In this document: positions 48,234 through 56,957 of the stretch, one piece after another
Numbering within the stretch: the stretch's first letter is position 1
Layout: every line of letters starts with the position of its first letter
DNA from: Pseudomonadota bacterium
Lineage (GTDB): Bacteria > Myxococcota_A > Polyangia > Haliangiales > Haliangiaceae
DNA: 64,000 nucleotides
Reading direction: 5' to 3'
Assembly (NCBI GenBank): GCA_022360315.1
Contig: JAKSDA010000633.1
Span: 18,864 to 82,863, forward strand
Translations under genes and position numbers: made by a program
The notes under the pieces: model-generated
Database searches by the model: none
Seen by the model: only the letters and a program-made list of their open reading frames with translations
What the model was told of the DNA's origin: nothing

Positions 48234-49242
48234 TGAGCCCGTATACCAGTGCCCAGGCCGGGCCGAAACTCCTTTGGGGTTTTTTCATCCGGTGTACAGC
48301 AGAACTTGTAGCGTTCGTGTTTATCCATACTCGCGTCTCATCGCCATTGAGTACTGGCCACCGCTTTACCCTCTTCTATCGATTCGCCGGCACTGGCACG
48401 GTCTCTGGCCACATCGCTGCCAAACTCGGCGAGCCCCCACATATTCGTATCGCTCCACCAGCCTCGACCTCGCCCAACAACTCCCGATTCGGCCCGCGCG
48501 CGCACGCAGCTCCCCTGTTGACCCGCCAGTAGTTGGTATTGAGTATCAATGTCACCACCCACATCGTTTGGCATTTTCTCGGCGAGTCAGGGCGGCGACA
48601 GCAAATCATTACAACTATTGATACCTCTGCAATATCAATTACCTCGATTGTCCGTACTGATGGGTCATGGCGTCTGTCACCCCGACGCAGGTCGATCTGG
48701 TTGACCTCACAGGCTCTGAAATGCTGCAACCGGCCGCAAAACAAAAGTTCAGCAGTCTTTGTTTTACGAAATTTTGCTCCATTGTTAACGGAAATATACG
48801 GGTGAAACATAATTGATTCAGCAGATGGGGGAGGAGTCCCCAGGTTTTGCCGGGTGAGAGACATGCGATCAATTTGGCCCCCCGAACTCTGGTTGCCCCG
48901 CTCGCATCGCCGAAAAATCAAAGAATGCTGCTGGATAAGAATGTTTCAACAAAGCCTGATCCAGGCATCTGGTTGTATTTTTTTATACTCGGTGTAAGGA
49001 CTTGGGGCTCTTGGTATGGTGAGTGCATCGGGTATGAATAAATCTTACTGAATCTTACGGTTCGTACCCATATTGCCTCATACGACCTCTTACAGAGGTG
49101 TTCCATGTGACTGGTTGTATTTTTCTATTTCCGATGTAAGGGCGGGCGTTTCTTTTCTGCTGTTAGCTCTAATAAATGAATGAATTTAACTAGTTATATC
49201 TTGCCTCCACCGCTAACTCTGCCCGTTTGAAAGGTGCCCTCC
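48234..49242. other. About 1 kb without a convincing gene
   Basis: AT-richer than its surroundings. The first 60 bases are upstream of dctP and probably hold its promoter. The rest has only short random frames on both strands. Near the right end lie an imperfect direct repeat (48969-49142) and a small perfect hairpin (ACCTCT-TAC-AGAGGT, 49085-49099). The layout is that of an eroded or inserted noncoding stretch. Confidence 0.55.
48969..49142. repeat. Imperfect 32-base direct repeat, two copies
   Basis: CTGGTTGTATTTTT... at 48969-49000 and again at 49111-49142, about 25 of the first 30 bases identical, both ending in GTAAGG. The copies are 110 bases apart. No open frame joins them. Confidence 0.75.
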
Positions 49243-50040
49243 ATGGTGCGTACTAAATCCCACTTTCTCTCCGTCATGTTGACTTTGAATCTTCTCGGTG
49301 GCTGCGAGATCGGCTCGGCTGCACACCAGCAGATCGAAACCGACCACGCCAATCTCAGCGATCCGGCGGTTGTCGGGTTGTTGTTGGATAAGCCGACCGG
49401 TGTCGAGCTGTGCTCTGGGGCGCTCATCGCTGCTCGTGTGGTTCTTACCGCAGCGCGTTGTATCGGCGATGCCACGGCCATTTACGTCGGGTTTGGCACC
49501 ACAGTCGATCCGGCGAGCCACACTGTCTTCGGCGGCACGTCAGATGCTTTTGGCGGCACTTCAGACGCTTTCCATGTGGGAGAAACTAGCTTCATCAAGG
49601 GCGCGGAATGGATTGATCATTCCGACTATTCGCCTCTACCTGGAGACCGCCGCCACGAGGCGGATATCGCTTTGATCCGGCTGGCAGTGGATGCCCTGGC
49701 TTCGCCTCTGAGGTTGAATGACGACCCCTCGGTTGTCCGGCAAGGGGCAGTCCTGCGAGCCGCGGGCTTCGGCTACTCGGACGCGGAGTCGAGCCAGGGC
49801 GGCAAGAAGCACCACGGCGCGATTCAGCTCGGCGAGGTCGAGGTGCTCTGGTACGCGCACACGGTCCTTACCGATGGCCTCGTCGGCACAGACTCGGGTG
49901 GCCCCACGTTGATTGTGGTCGATGGCGAAGAGTATGTCGCCGGGGTGCATTCCAGCGTGGACGAGTCGGGCGCAACACGCGACACCCGTGTCGACGCACA
50001 CGCTTCGTCCATCGATTCCTACATCGCATTGTGGCAGTAA
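49243..50040 (+). CDS. Secreted S1-type serine protease homologue lacking the catalytic His
   Basis: 265 residues. A lipoprotein-like signal (L-N-L-L-G-G-C) begins the protein. The chymotrypsin fold is recognisable: L-C-S-G-A-L-I-A-A-R-V-V-L-T-A-A, Asp141 in A-D-I-A-L-I-R-L, and Ser218 in G-T-D-S-G-G-P. The T-A-A-H-C motif reads T-A-A-R-C: Arg72 (CGT at 49456-49458) replaces the catalytic His, a single A-to-G change from CAT. It should be inactive as a protease unless another His serves. A seven-residue duplication (F-G-G-T-S-D-A twice) lies near residue 95. ATG with AAAGG upstream. A pseudoprotease or a recently inactivated enzyme. Confidence 0.85.
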   Translation: MVRTKSHFLSVMLTLNLLGGCEIGSAAHQQIETDHANLSDPAVVGLLLDKPTGVELCSGALIAARVVLTAARCIGDATAIYVGFGTTVDPASHTVFGGTSDAFGGTSDAFHVGETSFIKGAEWIDHSDYSPLPGDRRHEADIALIRLAVDALASPLRLNDDPSVVRQGAVLRAAGFGYSDAESSQGGKKHHGAIQLGEVEVLWYAHTVLTDGLVGTDSGGPTLIVVDGEEYVAGVHSSVDESGATRDTRVDAHASSIDSYIALWQ

Positions 50041-50364
50041 GGCCAGCGTTCCTACCCACGATCACTGGAAACAAGGACCAGCGCGACCGTGCGCGGCCCG
50101 ACCGCTTGGCGCTCGCGCTATCATTTTTGGGCAAAACCCCGGACGGCTGGAGTCCCGGACGGCTCGGCTGTCGGCCTTGCAATAGAAACGCCTTGTTTGA
50201 TCCACAACTAATGCGTTCTGTTTAGGTAATGCGTTCTGTTTAGGCACCTCATTTCATGTAATGTCGCCTTCGTCTTTGCCAGCGCATCGAAGCGGCCTTG
50301 TTTGGGCTTGGTGCCTGTGTAACGGTATTTCGGCGGGGTTCGTAGTACGCTAGCGGTGCGCGTC
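50041..50364. other. Intergenic stretch before kinase gene
   Basis: About 320 bases with an 18-base tandem duplication (separate entry). A short minus-strand frame (50208-50340) encodes Lys/Arg-rich sequence without a family. Nothing else recognised. Confidence 0.45.
50209..50244. repeat. Perfect 18-base tandem duplication
   Basis: TAATGCGTTCTGTTTAGG occurs twice head to tail. Noncoding, function unknown. Confidence 0.9.
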
Positions 50365-53300
50365 ATGATGATCGGGACGGTAATCGGGGAACGATTTATT
50401 CTCGAACGCAGGCTGGGGATAGGCGGCATGGGTGAGGTGTTTCGCGCTCGTGACAACCAGACGGGCAAGCCGGTCGCGATCAAGATCCTGAGTCCTGGCA
50501 ATGAGCATGCATCGGGCCGTTTTGTGCGCGAGGCGCGCTTGCTATCTGCGCTCAAACATCCGCGTATCGTCGCCCACGTCGCCGATGGTTTTATCGAGCC
50601 CCAGCGGCCCTATGTGGCCATGGAATGGCTCGATGGATACGACCTGGCGTACCGTCTAAAACGAGGCGAGCTCACAATACGCGATTGCATCACCGTTCTC
50701 CGGTCCATGGCCAGTGCTCTCGAGTTCGCTCACAGTCGCGGCATTGTCCATCGCGACATCAAACCGGGCAATCTCTTCCTGGTCGGAGGCAGTGTGGAAA
50801 ACCTGCGCCTCATCGACTTCGGCATCGGTTTGGCCATTGCCGAACCAGCCAATGCCCCGCGGCTCACCTTGCCCGGCCTCATGGTCGGCACTCCGGGTTA
50901 CATGGCGCCGGAGCAGGTTCGCAGCTCCGACCCGGTTGGTCCGGCGGCCGATATCTTCGCGCTCGGCTGCGTATTGTTCGAGTGCTTGACCAACCAGCGC
51001 GCCTTCGCGGGTGCCGATCCGGTGGCGGTGTGCGCCAAGATTCTATTCGACGAACCACCGCCTGTGAGCGAGCTTCGCCCGCAAGTATCGCCGGCGCTGG
51101 AGCAGCTTGTTCAGCGCCTTTTGCTAAAAGACCCCAAACTGCGGCTACAGAACGGGTCCGAGTTACTCGCCGAGCTCGATACACTCGACCAGGAGGTCTA
51201 CGCCCGGGCCCCGCGGTCGTCCCTGAGTGGCGGGGAGCAGCGTATCGTCAGCATTCTGATGGCCATTGATCCGTACGTGGAGCTGTGCGACAGCGAAGCC
51301 GCGACCATGCCAGGCTCGCTGATCCGGGCCCGCAACAGCGAGCTATGGCGAACCATCAGCGAACTCGGTAGCGATGTGGAACGGCTGTCGGACGGCTCGC
51401 TTGTGGCCCAGATGAGCGGCAAGGAAGCGGCGACAGACGCGGCGGCTCGAGCGGCTCGTCTGGCCCTGACCCTGCGCTCCCGATTGCCCAACATGATCAC
51501 AGTGCTGGCCACAGCAACCGGGAAGGCAGGGGGCAAGGAACCGGTCGGCGAGATCATCGATCAGGCCGCACATCTGATGCAGGTCGAGCGCGAACGGGTT
51601 GACAATGGCGGTGAGAACACCATGGTCATCCGCGTCGACGAGGCCACCGCAGGGCTGCTCGACACGCGCTTCGAGATCGCTGGCGACGATCACGGCCTGA
51701 CCCTGCGCGGCGAACGCGAACCGCTGGTCATCGAGCGCACCCTGCTCGGCTCGCGCACGCCCTTTGTCGGCCGGTCCCGCGAACTGGGTCATCTGATCGC
51801 GACCTTCGAGGAGTGCATCGAGGACTCGGTATCGCGCGCCATCCTGGTCACCGCATCGGCCGGGATGGGCAAAACCAGGTTATGCGCGGAATTTCTCCGC
51901 CGCCTACCGGAGCGGGAGCGGACCAAACTGCTCCTGGCCCGGGGCGAAATGGTCGGGGCCGGTTCGGCCTACGGGCTGCTCGCCCAGGGGTTGCGAGGGC
52001 TCTTTGGGGTGCGCGAGGGTGAACCTCTCGCCGTTCGACGCAAAAAACTGCACGGAAAACTGGCCCGTCAGTTTTCCGGAGAAGAGTTCCTGCGGGTGGC
52101 GACGTTTTTGGGCGAACTCATCGGCACCCGATATGTCGACGAGCCCAGCGTGCAACTCGCAGCCGCGCTCGACGACGCCCAGCTCATGGCCGACCAGATG
52201 CAACTGGCCTGGCAGACATGGATAGGCCGCCAGTGCCAGAATGCGCCCACGGTGATCGTACTCGACGACTTGCACTGGGGAGATGCAGCCACAGTGCGGG
52301 CGATCGACGCCACTCTGGTCCGGCAAAAAGACGCTCCGCTCATGGTGCTCGCCCTGGCTCGGCCCGAGGTCCACGAGCAATTTCCGTCGCTGTGGTCCAA
52401 GCGCGCCGTGGAATATCTGAACTTGAACCTGTTGCCAAAGCGCGCGGGAGCGCGACTGGTCCGCAGCGTGCTCGGCGCGTCCGCCGGCCAGGACACCATT
52501 GATCAGCTGGTCGCCCAGGCCGAGGGCAATGCGTTCTATCTGGAGGAGCTGATCCGCGCCGCCGCCGAGGGCAACCTGGCGGCACCGGAGACTGTACTCG
52601 CCATGATCCAGGCCCGCCTGGCCAAGCTGCCCGCCGTGGCGCGGCGCATACTTCGCGCGGCGAGCGTCTTTGGCCAGACGTTCTGGCTCGGTGGAACGGC
52701 CGGGTTGCTCGGCGCAGAGGGGGAACTCGAACGCCTGCGCGGACGCATCGAGGCACTGGTCGAGGCCGAGTTCATCCATCGCGATGCCGTGTCGCGTTTC
52801 GACGGCGCGGAGCAGTACGCGTTTAACCATGTACTAGTGCGCGACGCGACGTACAGCACGCTGACCGAGCAGGATCGTTCGCTCGGCCACAGCCTTGCCG
52901 GCGAGTGGCTCGCCCGGCGTGGCGAGACCGATGCGGCAGTTCTGGCCGAGCATTTCGAAAAAGGCGGCGATCTGGCCAAGGCGGCAGCGTGGTATGTGCG
53001 CGCAGTGCAGCAGGCGCTCGAGTCGAACTCTCTGGACGACGTGCACGCACGGGCCGAACGCGGCATCGCCTGCGGAGCCATTGGCCACACCCTGGGCGAG
53101 CTGCGATTGGCTCGGGTGCAAGCACTGATCTGGCAGGGATCGATGGAGGCTGCGTTAAAGGACGTGGTCGAGGTCCCCCAGCTTTTCGATCCTCATACCG
53201 AGCCCTGGTATCGTGCGGTTTCAGCGCTGGCGGTTGTATGTGGCCATATGGGCGCACGCGGTCCGGTGGTCACAACAACCGAGGTATTGCTCAGTCGCCC

Positions 53301-54264
53301 CCCGACCGGGATCAGCCACGCCTACGCCAAAGCGCTGGCGGTCATGGGCCGTACTCTGCTGGAACTGGGTGAATTGACCCAGCTGGCTGTGCTGCGCGGA
53401 GTGATACACCGGGCGCGACTGGGCGCCGAGCAGAGTTTTCGCCCGTGGGCCCGGTTGATGTACGAGATCGAGATGGAGAAGAGCACGGACAAGGAAATTG
53501 CAGCCTATACCACGACACTCGACGCCTGGCGGCAGACCGGCGATCGCCGGCATACCTGTATCGAGGCCATCAATCTGGCCTATCTGTGGACCACGATCGG
53601 CGCGTACGAGCGTGCTTTGCCCTTGCTCCGGCAATCGCTGGCCGAAGGGGAGAGTCTGGGCTCGTGGCACCTGGTTGCCCATGCGCAGAACAATCTGGGC
53701 TGCTGTCTGGCCAAGATGGGACAGTTTGAAGAGGCCCTCGAGGCCAGTGCCGCAGCTGTGGCTGGCCACCGGGAGCTCGGAGCTCGCCGCCTGGAGATCA
53801 CCGCTCGAGTCGACCTGGCGTATATCCACGCCAAGATGGGCGATCTCACGCGCGCCGAGTACGAAGCCCGCACAGCCATAAAATATGCCGAAGTCATGCC
53901 CAGAACGCGTTGCGCGGCCATGGCCACACTCGGGATGATCGGACTTCTGGCCGGCGATTGCGACAAGGCCCTCGCCGCCTCGCAGCAGGCCATGCATATC
54001 CTGAATGAATTTGCCAACAACGTCCCCGACGGCGAGGCGATCGCCCGGATGGTCTTTGCCGAGGCGCTTTTGGCCAACGGCGAAAAGGACCGGGCCCGCG
54101 ACGCGATCGAGACCGCACGCACCCGGCTCTTCGAGCGTGCGAGTCACATTGAAAATCCGTCGTGGGCGGACTGCTTTTTGTACAATGTGCCCGAACATGC
54201 ACGTACCCTGGCCCTGGCCGAAGAATGGACCGGCCGCCCGGCCAAGGTATTCGATCCCGCCTGA
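50365..54264 (+). CDS. Ser/Thr protein kinase-cyclase homology-AAA ATPase-TPR protein
   Basis: 1299 residues. Kinase about 5-270: G-I-G-G-M-G loop, Lys40, H-R-D 129-131, D-F-G 151-153, all intact. Residues about 290-450 look like a degenerate class III nucleotide-cyclase homology domain (R-I-V-S-I-L-M, D-G-S-L-V-A, A-A-R-A-A-R-L-A-L, A-T-A-T-G-K-A, G-E-I-I-D-Q-A-A) without the usual metal Asp pair. An AAA/STAND ATPase follows with Walker A at 497-504 (A-S-A-G-M-G-K-T; first Gly replaced by Ala) and Walker B V-I-V-L-D-D-L-H-W. The last 420 residues are TPR-like helices. No membrane helix: a large cytoplasmic signalling platform. Starts at GTG 50356 and ATG 50368 are alternatives; none has a strong ribosome site. 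Confidence 0.93.
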   Translation: MMIGTVIGERFILERRLGIGGMGEVFRARDNQTGKPVAIKILSPGNEHASGRFVREARLLSALKHPRIVAHVADGFIEPQRPYVAMEWLDGYDLAYRLKRGELTIRDCITVLRSMASALEFAHSRGIVHRDIKPGNLFLVGGSVENLRLIDFGIGLAIAEPANAPRLTLPGLMVGTPGYMAPEQVRSSDPVGPAADIFALGCVLFECLTNQRAFAGADPVAVCAKILFDEPPPVSELRPQVSPALEQLVQRLLLKDPKLRLQNGSELLAELDTLDQEVYARAPRSSLSGGEQRIVSILMAIDPYVELCDSEAATMPGSLIRARNSELWRTISELGSDVERLSDGSLVAQMSGKEAATDAAARAARLALTLRSRLPNMITVLATATGKAGGKEPVGEIIDQAAHLMQVERERVDNGGENTMVIRVDEATAGLLDTRFEIAGDDHGLTLRGEREPLVIERTLLGSRTPFVGRSRELGHLIATFEECIEDSVSRAILVTASAGMGKTRLCAEFLRRLPERERTKLLLARGEMVGAGSAYGLLAQGLRGLFGVREGEPLAVRRKKLHGKLARQFSGEEFLRVATFLGELIGTRYVDEPSVQLAAALDDAQLMADQMQLAWQTWIGRQCQNAPTVIVLDDLHWGDAATVRAIDATLVRQKDAPLMVLALARPEVHEQFPSLWSKRAVEYLNLNLLPKRAGARLVRSVLGASAGQDTIDQLVAQAEGNAFYLEELIRAAAEGNLAAPETVLAMIQARLAKLPAVARRILRAASVFGQTFWLGGTAGLLGAEGELERLRGRIEALVEAEFIHRDAVSRFDGAEQYAFNHVLVRDATYSTLTEQDRSLGHSLAGEWLARRGETDAAVLAEHFEKGGDLAKAAAWYVRAVQQALESNSLDDVHARAERGIACGAIGHTLGELRLARVQALIWQGSMEAALKDVVEVPQLFDPHTEPWYRAVSALAVVCGHMGARGPVVTTTEVLLSRPPTGISHAYAKALAVMGRTLLELGELTQLAVLRGVIHRARLGAEQSFRPWARLMYEIEMEKSTDKEIAAYTTTLDAWRQTGDRRHTCIEAINLAYLWTTIGAYERALPLLRQSLAEGESLGSWHLVAHAQNNLGCCLAKMGQFEEALEASAAAVAGHRELGARRLEITARVDLAYIHAKMGDLTRAEYEARTAIKYAEVMPRTRCAAMATLGMIGLLAGDCDKALAASQQAMHILNEFANNVPDGEAIARMVFAEALLANGEKDRARDAIETARTRLFERASHIENPSWADCFLYNVPEHARTLALAEEWTGRPAKVFDPA

Positions 54265-54317
54265 CCGGCTCCTCCCTCGACGGCGCCTTCCTCCTCGGAG
54301 TTCATATCCACCGCGCA

Positions 54318-54334
54318 TGCTGAGCGGCTCAGCA
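54318..54334. terminator. Candidate hairpin terminator after the large kinase gene
   Basis: Perfect seven-base stem TGCTGAG / CTCAGCA with a three-base loop CGG, between the convergent kinase gene and lipoprotein pseudogene. There is no T-run, so termination efficiency is uncertain. Confidence 0.45.
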
Positions 54335-54369
54335 CTGCTGAACACAGTATTATCAATGAGATAAGGCTG

Positions 54370-54708
54370 CTACGAGCCGGTTTCGGGCAGCATTTCCACG
54401 GCGAGGTGCTCGGTCAGGAGTCGTATCAACTGTACGGTGAAGCCGGCGGTGAACTTGATGCCGGCACCGAAGATCAGGGCCTCGAGCGCGCCGTCCATAT
54501 CGGGATCACCTGCCCACAGACACTGCACCGCCGATCCGGACCTCGACGTCCAGGGTGTCGTCGTACGAGATGGTCCATTCTCCGCTCAGGTCGGGAGCCG
54601 GGGAGCGAGAATTGACGGCACATCCATCACCCCAGGTGACGAGATAAGAGGAGAACTGAAAAGGAGCGCGCAAGAAAGCAGGATGCGTAGTCTCTGTCGA
54701 GTTTCCAT
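54370..54708 (-). pseudogene. Frameshifted small secreted-protein gene
   Basis: Three reading frames joined end to end make one sensible protein. Frame one starts at the ATG at 54708 with a signal peptide (L-R-I-L-L-S-C-A-L-L-F-S-S-P). Frame two continues with L-S-G-E-W-T-I-S-Y-D-D-T-L-D-V-E-V-R-I-G-G-A. Frame three begins near 54520 with C-L-W-A-G-D-P-D-M-D-G-A-L-E and ends T-E-H-L-A-V-E-M-L-P-E-T-G-S at the TAG at 54370-54372. No single frame covers it. The L-S-G-E-W-T-I-S start suggests a lipocalin-like or small beta-rich secreted protein, but the family is not named. Two frameshifts or a short deletion have broken it. Confidence 0.65.
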
Positions 54709-54860
54709 ACACGTCGGGACAGCAACCCCGATGCCAGTGCCCAACCCCACGAGATCAGATGACTCGACACAGAAAAGCGACGCATGTCTCAGCGCCCACC
54801 TCAACACCATTGTGGAGAATGTCCACATCACGACAGCATGTGAGATACTGAGACCGTTTC

Positions 54861-56723
54861 ATGCTGCGGATCGTATCTCAGGCGGCTTCGATCGAACACT
54901 TCGCGCGGCTCTACACCCGTTTCTACAATCGCGACGGCTTGTTCATCGTCACCCTGGAGCCAGCTGACGTCGGCACGAGGGACCAATTCGCGATCGTCCT
55001 GGACAGCGGAGAACCGGTCATCCAGGGCGAATGCGAGATCATCGACACCTACCATGACCGCGATAATCGCTACAACCATGCGGGCATGAAGCTGCGTCTA
55101 CTCGATCTGGACGAGCCGAGTCGTCGGCTCGTCCAACATCTGGCCTCGGCCAAGTCGGCCAGAGAACGGCGACCAAGTGGCGAGATCGCCACGCAGCGGA
55201 GCGAGAACGGGTACAATGATCAGTCTGCCGCTGCCTATGCCGACACAGATGAACTGCCGGTGGTCGATGCCGAGCACTCCTCCGAGGCGACCGTCGAGGA
55301 ACTCGACAAGGCAGCCACATGCGAGGTGCATCACGAGGACAACTCGTCCGTGCCCGCGAAGGCCAGAGGCACGGCTGTCGGTCCTGATCACCAGGGCAAT
55401 GCGCTCGATGAAGTCGCCGGAGAGACCCGCAGTCGGTCGTTCGCCGAGGTCGCGGCCCCGTCGAGCTTCGAAAACGAGCCATCGGTCGTTGTCTCCGGCA
55501 TGGGCATCGCCACGGGCAATCGCGGCGACGACGACACTGGAGTCGAGGATGAGTGGGCAGCCAGCGGGTCGGATTTTGCCGAATTCGAACCAACCGGAGA
55601 TAGCCTTGGACCGGGCCCGGCTGCCACCTCGCCGGCAGAGTCGCAATCTGCTCGTACTGAGCCCGCAGTGGGCCCGTCTCCGGCTGCGCCATCAACCGGG
55701 CCCACTGCCCCGCTCAATGCGTCACCGCGAGCGGCTCCTAAGAACCTGTCCGCGGTTGGTTCCTCTCCCAACGTCGGCTACTCGAGACTACCCTTACCGC
55801 TCTCGCCAACGACCACACCGACCCCGGTGCCGGTAGTGCGCACCCCCAGGGGAAAATCCTCGGCCAGATATACTGGCCAGCACAGCTATCGGACCGAGTT
55901 GCTGCCAAAGCTCAGACTCGACAGCAAATGGGTCGTTCCCGCACTTGCCGCAGGTGTATCGGCTATGATCGGCCTGGGTAGCGGATACCTCATATGGGGC
56001 AACAGCCCTGAACCGTCTGCCAGAAACGCGATGCGGCTCCGGGATGCATCCATGCAAGCAGCGCCGCCCCGATCTCCAAAAATACCCGCACAGAACGCCG
56101 ACAACCGGACACAGAATCCAGTCACCCTGGTACGCGAGCCAGACAACCGGGCCCCAAAGCCAGTCAACCGGCCGCGAAATGCTCGCCAAGACAGCGAGGT
56201 CCAGTCGCCGTCACGGACGCTGCGCGCCGCGCGAAATCGCAACCGGGTAGCCAAGACCAATGCGATCGATCCTGCCGCCAATAACAGGCGCGGCTCGGGT
56301 AATTGTCGAGTTCGCCTTGCCAGCTCGCCGCGCCAGGCGACAGTGTACGTCGGCAAGCGCAACCTCGGTGCCACGCCGGCCAACATACGCCTGCCCTGTG
56401 GCAAAACGACATTTCGCTTCGAGCGCCGACGCTATCAGTCCGTGACCAAATCGATCACATTGATGCCCAGGCAGAGCAATTCGGTTGCAATCAGGCTACA
56501 ACGCCCGCGGGTCCAGTTCCAGGTCGCCTCCACGCCGTCGGGGGCCACTGTCACGCTCGCCGGCAAGGAGGTCGGGGAAACGCCGCTTTCGATCGAGATC
56601 GCCGGTTACGAGTTTACCCAGCTCGTGGTCAGGAAGACCGGTCATCGCCCCTATCGCAAGCGGATTTATCCCCGGCCACCCAAATTTGACATCCAGGCCA
56701 CGCTTTCTCCGCGATCGAAGTGA
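54861..56723 (+). CDS. PilZ-like domain, membrane anchor and two PEGA domains
   Basis: 620 residues. Residues 1-95 match the myxobacterial PilZ-like fold (L-F-I-V-T-L-E-P-A-D-V-G-T, G-M-K-L-R-L-L-D-L-D-E-P-S-R-R-L-V), though without the canonical RxxxR motif of c-di-GMP binders. Then comes a disordered Ser/Pro/Ala/Glu region to about 350, one membrane helix (V-V-P-A-L-A-A-G-V-S-A-M-I-G-L-G), a basic linker, and two C-terminal PEGA domains (A-T-V-Y-V-G-K-R-N-L-G-A-T-P and A-T-V-T-L-A-G-K-E-V-G-E-T-P). The layout puts the PilZ-like part inside and the PEGA part outside the cytoplasmic membrane. It may transmit a signal across the membrane. Confidence 0.85.
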   Translation: MLRIVSQAASIEHFARLYTRFYNRDGLFIVTLEPADVGTRDQFAIVLDSGEPVIQGECEIIDTYHDRDNRYNHAGMKLRLLDLDEPSRRLVQHLASAKSARERRPSGEIATQRSENGYNDQSAAAYADTDELPVVDAEHSSEATVEELDKAATCEVHHEDNSSVPAKARGTAVGPDHQGNALDEVAGETRSRSFAEVAAPSSFENEPSVVVSGMGIATGNRGDDDTGVEDEWAASGSDFAEFEPTGDSLGPGPAATSPAESQSARTEPAVGPSPAAPSTGPTAPLNASPRAAPKNLSAVGSSPNVGYSRLPLPLSPTTTPTPVPVVRTPRGKSSARYTGQHSYRTELLPKLRLDSKWVVPALAAGVSAMIGLGSGYLIWGNSPEPSARNAMRLRDASMQAAPPRSPKIPAQNADNRTQNPVTLVREPDNRAPKPVNRPRNARQDSEVQSPSRTLRAARNRNRVAKTNAIDPAANNRRGSGNCRVRLASSPRQATVYVGKRNLGATPANIRLPCGKTTFRFERRRYQSVTKSITLMPRQSNSVAIRLQRPRVQFQVASTPSGATVTLAGKEVGETPLSIEIAGYEFTQLVVRKTGHRPYRKRIYPRPPKFDIQATLSPRSK

Positions 56724-56957
56724 ACACCTGCCGGCCACAGCGGCCGGAGCAAGAGCAGCGGCGCGGCTGGCGAGCGGTGCGCAATTGGAGAACAGTACGC
56801 CACTGCGCCATACGGTGGATCTTGTTATCCGACACCAGAGCATCATTGTGACGCAGCTGGTGTCCGGCGCCGGAGCATCATTTTGTCCCGTCGCCATCGC
56901 AGATTTGATTTGACGTGGCAAAGGGCCGAAACACCTGGTGTTATACTCCTCAAGCTC

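Noticed and set aside
48233..48621. Short plus-strand frames upstream of dctP considered as a leader peptide
   Set aside because: No conserved features or ribosome site, and they point away from dctP.
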